64,000 bases of DNA. Origin: CAVVDT01 sp963747005 (lineage in GTDB: Bacteria; Pseudomonadota; Alphaproteobacteria; Rhizobiales; Aestuariivirgaceae). The position numbers were made by a program, and so were the translations under genes. Of this stretch, positions 16,177 to 25,027 are shown in pieces; positions within the stretch are counted from its first letter, which is position 1; each line of letters opens with the position of its first letter. Below the pieces are notes generated by a model that made no database searches, was not told where the DNA came from, and saw only the letters and a list, made by a program, of their open reading frames with translations. The stretch is taken from contig CAVVDT010000006.1 in assembly GCA_963747005.1 (NCBI GenBank), positions 122,096-186,095 of the forward strand, given 5' to 3'.

Positions 16177-18165
16177 ATGGAACCCTACTACTACGGCTAC
16201 GGTGGCCGCTACGTCGTCGGCACCGACGGTGACGACACGCTCATCGGCGATCAGTACTCGGGCGGCTATGGCGGTCACGGCGGCTATGGCGGGCATCCCC
16301 CGAGCACCTATCACAACGATTTCATCACCGGGCTGGGCGGCAACGATATCCTCTACGGGCTGACCGGCAACGACACCCTCACCGGCGGCGACGGCAACGA
16401 CACCCTCGATGGCGGGACGGGGGTCGACACCGCCGATTACGTGGTCTCAACGCATGGCGTGGTGGTCAACCTGGAATTCGGAACGGCCCATTCGGCCGAT
16501 GCCGGCATCGTCGACACCGATGTCCTGATCAGCATCGAGAACGTGGAGGGCACGTCCTTCAACGACTATATCCAGGGCAGCGAAGTTGCCAACAAGCTGG
16601 AAGGATATGGTGGCAACGACGTTATCCTGGGCTGGGGGGGTGACGATATCCTGCAGGCCGGCGCCGGCTACGACACCGTGGTCGGCGGCGATGGCAACGA
16701 TACCGTCTCGGGTGGCGAAGGCGACGATGTCCTGCAGGGCAATGACGGCTTCGATACGGCCGACTACAGCTATGTGACCGGCGACCTCCACGCCAACCTG
16801 GCCACCGGAGATGCCCATGTCACCGTTCTCGAGGCTCCCACCAGACTTGCCGTTGTGTCCTTTGCCCTCGCTCCGGTCCAGGTCTCCGGTCAATTGTCCG
16901 TTCAGTTTCCGGTCACGGTCGAAACCGACAAGCTGTCAGGCTTCGAGGCCGTGATCGGCGGCTCCGGCAATGACGTGCTGGAGGGCGATGCCGCCGGCAA
17001 CCGTCTCGACGGGGCGGCCGGCAACGATCTCCTGATCGGCCATGACGGCAACGACACCCTCAACGGCGGCGACGGCAACGACACCCTGGATGGCGGTGCC
17101 GGCGGCGATGCCCTCGACGGTGGCGACGGCATCGATGTGGTCGACTACCACCTCTCGGCCGGATCGGTGGGTATCGACCTGTCGACGGCCCGCGGCCTCT
17201 TGGGCGATGCGCTGGGCGACACCTATGCCAACATCGAGAACATCATCGGTTCGGAAAACGCCGCCGGCGACGTCCTGACTGGCAACGACGGCGCCAATTC
17301 CATCATCGGGCTTGGCGGCAATGACGTGATCAAGGGTCTCGGCGGTGCCGATAACCTGAACGGTGGCGACGGCATCGACAATCTCGACGGCGGTGACGGC
17401 GGCGACCTGTTGCGCGGCGGTGATGGTGGCGACACGATCAATGGCGGCAACGGCTTCGATACTGCCAGCTACAGTGACTCCGGCGCCGCCGTGGCGGTCG
17501 ACCTGCGGGCGGGAACGGGCCATGGGGGCGCCGCCGAAGGTGATGTTCTGACCAGCATCGAGGCTGTCATCGGCAGCGCCTTTGCCGACACTATCGACGG
17601 CAACGGCACCCGCAACGTGCTGCACGGCGGGCAGGGGGATGATGATCTCTCGGGCCGGGGCGGCGCTGATCGCCTGCTGGGCGAAGGCGGTAGCGATCAC
17701 CTGTCAGGCGGCCTCGGCAACGACACGCTGGTGGGCAGCGACGGTGCCGACACGCTCAATGGTGATGACGGGAATGACCTCCTGCGTGGCGGCCATGGTC
17801 TCGACCTGCTGACCGGCGGGGCGGGCAATGACACCTTCGTGTTCAATTCCCTCGCCGACAGTGGCCCGACGTCCGAGACCAGCGACGTCGTGACCGACTT
17901 CGTCAAGGGTGAGGACAAGATCGACCTCAGCCATATCGATGCCGACCACATTCTGGTGGGCAATCAGGCCTTCCTGTTCATCGGCCACGATGCCTTTTCC
18001 ACACCCGGCAATGGTCATCCCTACGGCAGCGATGGCGAGTTGCGGGCCGATTTCGTCGGCGACAACACCCTGATCGAAGGCGATGTGACCGGCGACGGCA
18101 AGGCGGACATCGCGATCACGCTGGCCGGCCACATCGATCTCTCGGCGCTGGACTTCGTTCTTTAG
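16177..18165 (+). CDS. RTX (hemolysin-type) calcium-binding repeat protein
   Basis: About 662 residues made largely of glycine/aspartate nonapeptides of the GGXGXDXUX type (for example GGNDILYGLTGNDTLTGGDG), in at least six blocks separated by about 60-residue beta-rich spacers that each contain a DGxDVVDYHLS-like motif. The C-terminus (DFVKGEDKIDLSHIDADHIL, then ADIAITLAGHIDLSALDFVL) is the typical type I secretion signal region. No enzymatic domain is visible, and a short Tyr/Gly-rich N-terminus precedes the repeats. GGAG at 16164-16167 supports the ATG at 16177. No HlyB/D/TolC genes are adjacent. Confidence 0.9.
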   Translation: MEPYYYGYGGRYVVGTDGDDTLIGDQYSGGYGGHGGYGGHPPSTYHNDFITGLGGNDILYGLTGNDTLTGGDGNDTLDGGTGVDTADYVVSTHGVVVNLEFGTAHSADAGIVDTDVLISIENVEGTSFNDYIQGSEVANKLEGYGGNDVILGWGGDDILQAGAGYDTVVGGDGNDTVSGGEGDDVLQGNDGFDTADYSYVTGDLHANLATGDAHVTVLEAPTRLAVVSFALAPVQVSGQLSVQFPVTVETDKLSGFEAVIGGSGNDVLEGDAAGNRLDGAAGNDLLIGHDGNDTLNGGDGNDTLDGGAGGDALDGGDGIDVVDYHLSAGSVGIDLSTARGLLGDALGDTYANIENIIGSENAAGDVLTGNDGANSIIGLGGNDVIKGLGGADNLNGGDGIDNLDGGDGGDLLRGGDGGDTINGGNGFDTASYSDSGAAVAVDLRAGTGHGGAAEGDVLTSIEAVIGSAFADTIDGNGTRNVLHGGQGDDDLSGRGGADRLLGEGGSDHLSGGLGNDTLVGSDGADTLNGDDGNDLLRGGHGLDLLTGGAGNDTFVFNSLADSGPTSETSDVVTDFVKGEDKIDLSHIDADHILVGNQAFLFIGHDAFSTPGNGHPYGSDGELRADFVGDNTLIEGDVTGDGKADIAITLAGHIDLSALDFVL

Positions 18166-20072
18166 TCGCCCAGCACACCCACCTTCTTGCCGGCCATGGC
18201 CTCGGTGATCTCGCCGAGGATGGCGGGATCGTCGATGGTGGCGGGCATCTTCCAGGCATCGCCGTCGGCGATCTTCCTGATGGTGCCGCGCAGGATCTTG
18301 CCGGAACGGGTCTTGGGGAGGCGATTGACGTGCATCACGGTCTTGAGGGCCGCGACGGCACCTATCTTCTGGCGCACCAGCGAAACACATTCTTTTTCAA
18401 CGTCTTGCGCGTCGCGGTTGACGCCTGACTTGAGCACCACGAAGGCTACCGGGATCTGGCCTTTCAGCTTGTCGCCGATGCCGACCACGGCACATTCGGC
18501 GACATCCTGATGGCCGGAAAGCACCTCCTCCATGCCCCCCGTCGAGAGGCGATGGCCGGCGACGTTGATGATGTCGTCGGTGCGGGCCATGATGTAGAGG
18601 TAGCCGTCTTCGTCCTTGTAGCCGGCATCAGCGGTCTCGTACCAGCCGGGAAAATGCTCCAGGTAGCTCTTGCGGAAGCGCTCATCGGCATTCCACAAGG
18701 TGGGCAGGCAACCGGGCGGCAAAGGCAGCTTCACGCAGATGGCGCCGAGGTCGCCGGCCTTCACCAGGTGACAGCCCTCATCGAGGATCTGCACGTCGTA
18801 CCCCGGCATGGCGACGGTGGGGGAGCCGTATTTCACCGGCAACTGCCCCAGCCCCATGGGGTTGGCGGCGATCGACCAGCCGGTTTCGGTCTGCCACCAG
18901 TGATCGATCACCGGCACCTTGAGGCGGTCTTCGGCCCACTGGATGGTGTCGGGATCGGCCCGCTCGCCGGCGAGGAACAGGGTGCGGAACCTGGAGAGGT
19001 CGTACTTGCCGATGAACTCGCCTTTCGGGTCCTCCTTCTTGATGGCGCGAAAGGCGGTGGGGGCGGTGAATAGCGCCGCGACGCCATGTTCGGAAATCAC
19101 CCGCCAGAAGGTGCCGGCATCGGGGGTGCCGACGGGCTTGCCCTCGAACAGGATGGAGGTGCAGCCGTGCAGCAGGGGCCCGTAGACGATATAGGAATGG
19201 CCCACCACCCAGCCGACGTCGGAGGCGGCCCAATAGACCTCGCCCGGCTCGACGCCGTAGATGTTGTGCATGGACCATTTCAGCGCCACCATGTGGCCGC
19301 CATGGTCGCGCACCACGCCCTTGGGCTGGCCGGTGGTGCCGGAGGTATAGAGGATATAGAGCGGGTCGGTCGCCTTGACGGTGACGCAGGGGCTCGATTT
19401 CCCCGCCGCCTTGGCGGCCGCCATGGCGGAGGCCCAGTCGTGGTCGCGGCCCGCCTGCATGGCGGCCTCGGCCTGCGGCCGCTGGATGACGATGCAGGCC
19501 TCGGGCTTTGCAGACGCCAGGTCGATGGCCTCGTCCAGCAACGGCTTGTAGGCAATGACGCGGCCGACCTCGATGCCGCAGGAGGCCGAGATCATCACCT
19601 TCGGCGTGGCATCGTTGATGCGGGTGGCCAGTTCGTTGGGGGCAAAGCCGCCGAACACCACGGAATGGATGGCGCCGATGCGGGCGCAGGCCAGCATGGC
19701 GATGGCGGCTTCGGGGATCATCGGCATGTAGATGATGACCCGGTCGCCCTTGACGACGCCCAGATCCTGCAGCACGGCGCCGAAGGCGGAAACCTCGTCG
19801 CGCAATTCGCGGTAGGTATAGGTCCTCTTCTGGCCGGTGACCGGACTGTCGTAGATGAGGGCCGCCTGGTCGGCGCGGCCGCCTTCGACGTGGCGATCTA
19901 GCGCGTTCCAGCAGGTGGAGCATTCGGCCCCGACGAACCAGCGATCAAGTCCGCCGACGCGTTCATAGACCTTCGTCCACGGCGCTACCCAGTCGATTTC
20001 CCGGGCCGCGCCGGCCCAGAAGGCTTCAGGGTCGGCTTTCCAGGCATTGTAGATTTCGTGGTAGCGGCTCAC
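18162..20072 (-). CDS. prpE: Propionyl-CoA synthetase
   Basis: A 636-residue adenylate-forming acyl-CoA synthetase. The N-terminus YHEIYNAWKADPEAFWAGAA, the AMP-binding motif YTSGTTGQPKGVVRDHGGH (about residue 250), and the C-terminal PKTRSGKILRGTIRKI with the acylation-sensitive lysine all match PrpE. It activates propionate with ATP and CoA. No methylcitrate-cycle genes are adjacent. Its stop overlaps that of the RTX gene on the opposite strand by 3 bases. The length is that of the family. Confidence 0.93.
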   Translation of the reverse strand: MSRYHEIYNAWKADPEAFWAGAAREIDWVAPWTKVYERVGGLDRWFVGAECSTCWNALDRHVEGGRADQAALIYDSPVTGQKRTYTYRELRDEVSAFGAVLQDLGVVKGDRVIIYMPMIPEAAIAMLACARIGAIHSVVFGGFAPNELATRINDATPKVMISASCGIEVGRVIAYKPLLDEAIDLASAKPEACIVIQRPQAEAAMQAGRDHDWASAMAAAKAAGKSSPCVTVKATDPLYILYTSGTTGQPKGVVRDHGGHMVALKWSMHNIYGVEPGEVYWAASDVGWVVGHSYIVYGPLLHGCTSILFEGKPVGTPDAGTFWRVISEHGVAALFTAPTAFRAIKKEDPKGEFIGKYDLSRFRTLFLAGERADPDTIQWAEDRLKVPVIDHWWQTETGWSIAANPMGLGQLPVKYGSPTVAMPGYDVQILDEGCHLVKAGDLGAICVKLPLPPGCLPTLWNADERFRKSYLEHFPGWYETADAGYKDEDGYLYIMARTDDIINVAGHRLSTGGMEEVLSGHQDVAECAVVGIGDKLKGQIPVAFVVLKSGVNRDAQDVEKECVSLVRQKIGAVAALKTVMHVNRLPKTRSGKILRGTIRKIADGDAWKMPATIDDPAILGEITEAMAGKKVGVLGD

Positions 20073-20272
20073 GGCGGATTACCCCTCTGGCGAAGATCCT
20101 ATGATGTGGCAGCGATATTCGCGCCTTGGCCTTGACGTTTCAAGCCGACCTTGGGCTGAGCCTGATCGCCGCACCGGGACCTGCCCTCACACTGCCGCCG
20201 GCCCGCCACAATACCGACAGCGTCATTGGTGAGAATCACACTGATTGAGCTTTCATTCGGCTTCACGTCCCC

Positions 20273-21424
20273 ATGGATAGCGTTCTTCACCCGTCCGGTC
20301 GCGACAACCGGGTCGATGTCCTGCGCGGCCTGGCGCTCGTCTCGATCTTCATCAACCATATACCCGGCAACACTTTCGAGCGGCTGACCCACAAGAACTT
20401 CGGCTTTTCCGATGCCGCCGAAGTGTTCGTGTTGCTGGCCGGATTTGCCGCCTCCATGGCGTGGTATCCGGGCTTTGTCGATGGCCGGGCAGGCGAGATG
20501 GCCAGGCGCATCGTGAAGCGGGCAGGGTTGCTCTATGGCTGCCATATCGCCACGACGCTGACGGCTATCACGGTGTTTGTCCTGGCCGCGGGTGTCACCG
20601 GCTGGCCCGGCTATCTGGTGGATGCAGCACCGGGGCTTTATCTCAACCTGGCAACGGTGGTGGCGAACCCGGTCAGCGGCGCTTTCGGTCTTCTCACCGG
20701 CGGGCACCAGCTTGGCTATTTCAACATCCTGCCGCTCTATATCTGCCTCTTGCTCATGGCACCGGGCCTGATGTGGCTGGCACGCTCGGGTATTGCGCGG
20801 CTGTTGATCTTTTCATTCAGCCTGTGGCTGCTGGCGGGCTGTTTCGGCATTGATCTGCCGAACTACCCGCGCCCCGGCGGGTGGTACTTCAATCCGCTTT
20901 CATGGCAGCTTCTGTTTTCCATCGGCCTGGCATTGGGCATCGCGCAGCGCCAGGGTGTGAGTGTTGCCTGGAACCCGCTGGTGTTCGCGCTGGCGGCGGC
21001 CTATGTGGTGTTCGCGGCGGTGTTTGTGCTGGGTGGGATGTGGGCAAGCTGGCCGGTGCTCCACCTGCCGCTGCAGCTCTATCAATTCGACAAGACTTTC
21101 GTGGCGGTGCCGCGCCTCGTTCACGTACTGGCGCTGGGCTATGTGGTCATGATGAGCCCGCTCGGGCGCTGGCTCGCACGCATCTCGAGCGACAATCCTC
21201 TCGCCGTCATGGGGCGCAACGCACTGGGCGTGTTCTGCTGCGGTTCTCTTCTTTCCATGGTCGCGGCCATCATGCGCATCGAATGGGCCGGGGGCATCGT
21301 GATCGATGCATTGCTCGTGTCGGCGGGACTTGCCGTGCAGTTCGCAGTTGCCCGCCACCTTGACCGCCGTCGCGGCCGGCGTCGGCGCCCGGCGGCAACT
21401 GGCCTTGCCGCCGCCGCGGCCTGA
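20273..21424 (+). CDS. OpgC-domain membrane acyltransferase-like protein
   Basis: A 383-residue protein with about ten transmembrane helices. The opening RDNRVDVLRGLALVSIFINH followed by FGFSDAAEVFVLLAGF is the OpgC signature; OpgC succinylates osmoregulated periplasmic glucans. The central motif HIPGNTFERLT carries the family histidine. The C-terminal tail is Arg/Ala-rich and cytoplasmic. No opgG/H genes are near, so the acceptor is not certain. ATG at 20273 starts the family domain without an extension. Confidence 0.85.
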   Translation: MDSVLHPSGRDNRVDVLRGLALVSIFINHIPGNTFERLTHKNFGFSDAAEVFVLLAGFAASMAWYPGFVDGRAGEMARRIVKRAGLLYGCHIATTLTAITVFVLAAGVTGWPGYLVDAAPGLYLNLATVVANPVSGAFGLLTGGHQLGYFNILPLYICLLLMAPGLMWLARSGIARLLIFSFSLWLLAGCFGIDLPNYPRPGGWYFNPLSWQLLFSIGLALGIAQRQGVSVAWNPLVFALAAAYVVFAAVFVLGGMWASWPVLHLPLQLYQFDKTFVAVPRLVHVLALGYVVMMSPLGRWLARISSDNPLAVMGRNALGVFCCGSLLSMVAAIMRIEWAGGIVIDALLVSAGLAVQFAVARHLDRRRGRRRRPAATGLAAAAA

Positions 21425-21511
21425 TACCGAGATTCATGGACAGGCGGCCGGGTTTCTGCTTTCTATCGCGACATCACTGAACAGGATCGACACCGGGGCC
21501 AGGAGAGATAG

Positions 21512-23143
21512 ATGGCAAGCAATGCATACGAAACCGATCTCGACCGCAATCCGGCCAACTACCAGCCCCTGACGCCACTCACCTTCCTTGAACGTTCGGC
21601 CAGCGTCTATCCCGAGCATATCGCCATCATCCACGGCAGGCAGCGCATCAGCTATCGCGATTTCTATGCCCGCTGCCGCCAGCTCGCCTCGGCGCTCGCC
21701 AAGGCCGGCATCGGCAAGGGCGAGACGGTCTCGGTGATGTTCGCCAACACGCCGCCGATGCTGGAGGCCCACTACGGGGTGCCGATGATGGGGGCGGTGC
21801 TCAACACCCTCAATACCCGGCTCGATGCCGAGATCATCGCTTTTTCGCTCGATCACGCCGATACCCGGGTGCTGCTGGTCGACAAGGAATATTCCGCCAT
21901 CGTCAAGCAGGCGCTCACCCTCACGAAGAAAGCCAAGCCCATCGTCATCGACTATGATGACCCTGAATTCGACGTGCCGGGCGAAAGCCTGGGCAACATC
22001 GACTACGAGGATTTCATCGCCTCGGGCGATCCCGATTTCGCCTGGTCGATGCCGGCGGATGAATGGAACGCCATTTCCCTCAACTACACTTCCGGCACCA
22101 CCGGCAACCCGAAGGGCGTGGTCTTCCATCACCGCGGCGCCTATCTGCTCGCCCAGGGCAACGTCATCACCGCCTCGATCAAGAAGCATCCGGTGTATCT
22201 GTGGACGCTGCCGATGTTCCATTGCAACGGCTGGTGTTTCACCTGGACCATGTCAGTGGTGGGCGGCACCCATGTGTGCCTGCGCTGGGTGCGACCCAAG
22301 GCCATCTGGGAGGCGCTTGACGATCATAAGGTGACACATCTGTGCGGAGCGCCCATCGTCATGTCCACCATCCTCAATGCGCCCGATGAGGAAAAGCGCG
22401 CCCTGTCGCAGACGGTGGAATTCTTCACCGCCGCAGCGCCGCCGCCCGAAGCGGTGCTGGCGGCCATGGGGGAAGCCGGTTTCAATGTCACCCATCTCTA
22501 CGGCCTCACCGAGACCTACGGACCGGCGGTGGTCAACGACTGGCGGGCCCATTGGGACGATCTCGAAGCGTCGGAGCGCGCCACCCGGAAGGCAAGGCAG
22601 GGGGTGCGCTATGCGGCGCTTGAAGAACTCGACGTCATCGATCCCGACACCATGCAGCCGGTGCCGCGCGACGGGGAAACCATGGGCGAGGTGATGTTCC
22701 GCGGCAATGTGGTGATGAAGGGGTATCTGAAGAACCCCAAGGCCAGCGCCGAGGCCTTCGCCGGCGGCTGGTTCCATTCCGGCGATCTCGGGGTCAGGCA
22801 CCCGGACGGCTATATCCAGCTCAAGGATCGTTCCAAGGACATCATCATCTCCGGCGGTGAGAATATCTCCTCCATCGAGGTGGAGGACGCCCTCTACAAG
22901 CACCCGGCGGTGCAGGCGGTCGCGGTGGTTGCCAAGCCCGACGACAAGTGGGGCGAGACCCCGTGCGCCTTCATCGAACTGAAGCCCGGCAAGACCGCCA
23001 CGGCCGAAGACATGATCGCGTGGTGCCGCGAACGTCTTGCCCGCTTCAAGGTCCCGCGCCATGTGGTGTTCACCGAACTCCCCAAGACCTCGACCGGAAA
23101 GATCCAGAAATTCAGGCTCCGTGACATGGCGAAGGCGGGGTAA
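21512..23143 (+). CDS. AMP-dependent acyl-CoA synthetase (medium/long-chain type)
   Basis: A 543-residue ligase with the AMP-binding P-loop LNYTSGTTGNPKGVVFHHRG (about 190-209), the adenine motif YGLTETYGPAV, the SGDLGVRHPDGYIQLKDRSK hinge, and the C-terminal lysine in PKTSTGKIQKF. It resembles AlkK and DmdB-type enzymes that activate fatty acids or methylmercaptopropionate. The segment VNDWRAHWDDLEASERATRK is characteristic of this subgroup. AGGAGAG at about 21500-21506 gives the RBS. The exact substrate cannot be told. Confidence 0.9.
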   Translation: MASNAYETDLDRNPANYQPLTPLTFLERSASVYPEHIAIIHGRQRISYRDFYARCRQLASALAKAGIGKGETVSVMFANTPPMLEAHYGVPMMGAVLNTLNTRLDAEIIAFSLDHADTRVLLVDKEYSAIVKQALTLTKKAKPIVIDYDDPEFDVPGESLGNIDYEDFIASGDPDFAWSMPADEWNAISLNYTSGTTGNPKGVVFHHRGAYLLAQGNVITASIKKHPVYLWTLPMFHCNGWCFTWTMSVVGGTHVCLRWVRPKAIWEALDDHKVTHLCGAPIVMSTILNAPDEEKRALSQTVEFFTAAAPPPEAVLAAMGEAGFNVTHLYGLTETYGPAVVNDWRAHWDDLEASERATRKARQGVRYAALEELDVIDPDTMQPVPRDGETMGEVMFRGNVVMKGYLKNPKASAEAFAGGWFHSGDLGVRHPDGYIQLKDRSKDIIISGGENISSIEVEDALYKHPAVQAVAVVAKPDDKWGETPCAFIELKPGKTATAEDMIAWCRERLARFKVPRHVVFTELPKTSTGKIQKFRLRDMAKAG

Positions 23144-23299
23144 AGCGGGTTCCCGGTCTTGCTGTTTGTCGTTCGCAGGCAGCCCGTCGCGATCCGGGAT
23201 CGCCTGCCGCGGCCATGAACGCCTGCTGAACGCCCGGTTCAGGTCGGGCTCAGGCGTTCCCGCTTAAAGTCTCCTCATCGACATGAAGGAGCCTTGCCC

Positions 23300-23449
23300 A
23301 TGACCTATGTCATCGTCACCGGAAAGCGCACCATCGTCAGTCCGCCGCTCCCCTCGTTCGGCGATGCCCTCGAACGGGCCCGTTCAACCTTTGGCAGCGA
23401 TGTCCGTCGCTGGCTCGATCTCAACCTGCGCATCGAGGAAAATCGCTAG
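23300..23449 (+). CDS. 49-residue protein of unknown function
   Basis: ATG at 23300 with AAGGAG at about 23286-23291 gives MTYVIVTGKRTIVSPPLPSF and ends LDLNLRIEENR. Codon use is that of the neighbours and the RBS spacing is good. It is followed 45 bases later by a strong hairpin terminator, so it is probably a real short gene. There is a predicted strand-strand-helix pattern but no recognised domain. An inverted repeat (GAACGCCTG at about 23218, CAGGCGTTC at about 23250) lies upstream. Confidence 0.6.
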   Translation: MTYVIVTGKRTIVSPPLPSFGDALERARSTFGSDVRRWLDLNLRIEENR

Positions 23450-23493
23450 AATTTCCGCCTGCCTCCCTCCTCAGTTTCTCCCGCAGACTCAAA

Positions 23494-23517
23494 AAGGGCG
23501 CCCCAGGGGGCGCCCTT
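23494..23517. terminator. Bidirectional rho-independent terminator
   Basis: AAGGGCGCCCC (23494-23504) and GGGGCGCCCTT (23507-23517) form an 11-bp perfect stem with a 2-base loop. AAAA precedes and TCCTTT follows, so it can end the 49-residue gene from the left and hsp20 from the right. Confidence 0.85.
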
Positions 23518-23545
23518 CCTTTGTCCTCGGAACGCCAGGGTGGCG

Positions 23546-24010
23546 TCAGGCGGCCTTCTTGCCCTCGATGGTCTTGGCCTTCGACTTGGCGTCGGCGGTC
23601 GTGATCTGGATGCTGCGCGGCTTCATGGCCTCGGGGACCTCGCGCTTGAGCGCGATGTGCAGGAGACCGTTCTCAAGCTCGGCGCCCGTCACTTCCACAT
23701 GGTCGGCAAGCTGGAAGCGGCGCTCGAAACTGCGCGCGGCGATGCCCTGGTGCAGGAACTGGCCACGGCTCTCCTCGCTCTCGGCCTGCTTGCGGCCGGT
23801 GACGGTGAGGGTCCCTTCCTTCACTTCGATGCCGATGTCGGCGTCGGAAAAACCGGCCACCGCCATGGTAATGCGGTAGGCGTTCTCGCCGACCAGTTCG
23901 ATGTTGTAGGGCGGATAGGTCGGGGCCTCGAATTTGGCCATGTCGTCCATCAGACGGGCCATGCGGTCAAAGCCGACGCTGGAGCGGTAAAGGGGGGTCA
24001 GGTCAAACAT
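23546..24010 (-). CDS. Small heat shock protein, Hsp20/IbpA family
   Basis: A 154-residue alpha-crystallin-type chaperone. MFDLTPLYRSSVGFDRMARL is the IbpA-type N-terminus, followed by the crystallin domain with NAYRITMAVAGFSDADIGIE and FQLADHVEVTGAELENGLLH, and the C-terminal KPRSIQI motif (I-x-I) used in oligomer formation. It holds unfolded proteins during heat stress. GGAGG just upstream fixes the start at 24010, and the leader can fold into a ROSE-like thermometer that hides this Shine-Dalgarno site. Confidence 0.95.
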   Translation of the reverse strand: MFDLTPLYRSSVGFDRMARLMDDMAKFEAPTYPPYNIELVGENAYRITMAVAGFSDADIGIEVKEGTLTVTGRKQAESEESRGQFLHQGIAARSFERRFQLADHVEVTGAELENGLLHIALKREVPEAMKPRSIQITTADAKSKAKTIEGKKAA

Positions 24011-24013
24011 GGT

Positions 24014-24077
24014 TTCATCCTCCTTGGGAAGCAATGAACATTGAAATCCCATCCGCCCTGTCGTCAGAGCCGGATGG
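24014..24077 (-). promoter_or_regulatory. ROSE-like RNA thermometer in the hsp20 leader
   Basis: Read on the minus strand, TTCATTGCTTCC (24038-24027) pairs with GGAGGATGAA (24023-24014) across the loop CAA. The pairs are C-G, C-G, U-A, U-G, C-G, then a GU bulge, then U-A, A-U, C-G, U-A, U-A. This sequesters the Shine-Dalgarno GGAGG opposite UUGCU with a bulged G, which is the hallmark of ROSE elements before rhizobial hsp20 genes. A second stem upstream pairs CGGATGG (24071-24077) with CCATCCG (24049-24055). Melting at heat-shock temperature would open translation. Confidence 0.75.
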
Positions 24078-24236
24078 CAGTTGCCGACCCGCTTATGCGG
24101 CGCCGACATATGCAAGATAGGCAGGCCTGAGGCGGTTTCAAGAGGGCGGCAAAGCCCACTTGTCGCCTCAATGTCGCACTAGTTTCCGAGTGTTCGGCGG
24201 GACTTCCCGCCCATGCCGGGATGAGGAACAGGGCTC

Positions 24237-24905
24237 ATGGATTTGCGCAAGATTGGTGCTGTCGCGCTTGCTGTCGCCACCTGTGCGGCTTTGACGGCAA
24301 CGGCCGAGGCCGGAGGGCGCCACTGGTTCTACGGCAATTATGGTGCCTACAACCGCGGCGCGGAACTGGATTTCGGCTTCTGGGCCGGACCGCGGCCTGC
24401 CCCGCCGCCGCCGCAATATTACGCAGCCTATCCGCCGGTCTATGCCGGCCCGCAAACAGTCGCGCCGGACTTCTATTATGAGGTGGCGCCGGGCAGCTAT
24501 GTGCCGGTCTATGCCAATGACGGCCAGGGCCGGTCGGTGGTGCTCGACGAATACGGCAATCCGCTGCCCTATCGTCCGGCGCCGCGGACAAGGCAGGCTC
24601 AGCAGCCCCGTCAGCTTTCGGCTGTGCCCAAGCCGAAGCCCAAGCCCGAGGTGCCGCAGCAGGTTGCCGCCACCGATCCCAAGGCGACCATCGTCGAGAC
24701 TGATAAAACGGTGCAAAAGCCTACCGAGACGGTGATTTCCTGTGACAAGGCGCGCCAGATCGTCGGCGGTTTCGGCTTCACTGATATCCAGACGGTGGGC
24801 TGTGCCGGCAAGGAGTACGGCTTTCGCGCCAGGCGCGACGGCAAGGACTTCGATGTGAGGCTGTCCAGCCTGTCGGGCCAGCTCATCTCGGTCAAGCGCC
24901 GCTAA
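24237..24905 (+). CDS. Secreted protein with C-terminal PepSY-like domain
   Basis: A 222-residue exported protein: signal peptide MDLRKIGAVALAVATCAALT with cleavage near AEA, a Tyr/Pro-rich low-complexity region (about 30-80), a Pro/Lys linker (PKPKPKPEVPQQ), and a C-terminal small domain of about 60 residues (ISCDKARQIVGGFGFTDIQT, then the ending SSLSGQLISVKRR) with two cysteines that may form a disulfide. This tail resembles PepSY-type folds found behind such signal-linker arrangements in Rhizobiales. Function is unknown. It stands alone between hsp20 and an amidohydrolase gene. Confidence 0.7.
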   Translation: MDLRKIGAVALAVATCAALTATAEAGGRHWFYGNYGAYNRGAELDFGFWAGPRPAPPPPQYYAAYPPVYAGPQTVAPDFYYEVAPGSYVPVYANDGQGRSVVLDEYGNPLPYRPAPRTRQAQQPRQLSAVPKPKPKPEVPQQVAATDPKATIVETDKTVQKPTETVISCDKARQIVGGFGFTDIQTVGCAGKEYGFRARRDGKDFDVRLSSLSGQLISVKRR

Positions 24906-25027
24906 TTCGCATAGTCATTGCCGCGCCTCCCGAATTGGCCATTGCCAGGGCCTTTCGTGCGGCTGATTGTGTCGTTCTTCTGCAGATATCGGTTACGCGG
25001 CCGGCGTGCCGTGGAGAGCGGGCAAGC

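Noticed and set aside
16447..17963. Open frames opposite to the RTX gene
   Set aside because: Repetitive GGCGGC-type codons keep all frames open; the products are low-complexity Val/Ala/Ile strings.
20099..20707. Minus-strand open frame over the OpgC start
   Set aside because: Its opposite strand carries the clear OpgC signature; the frame has no recognisable protein features.
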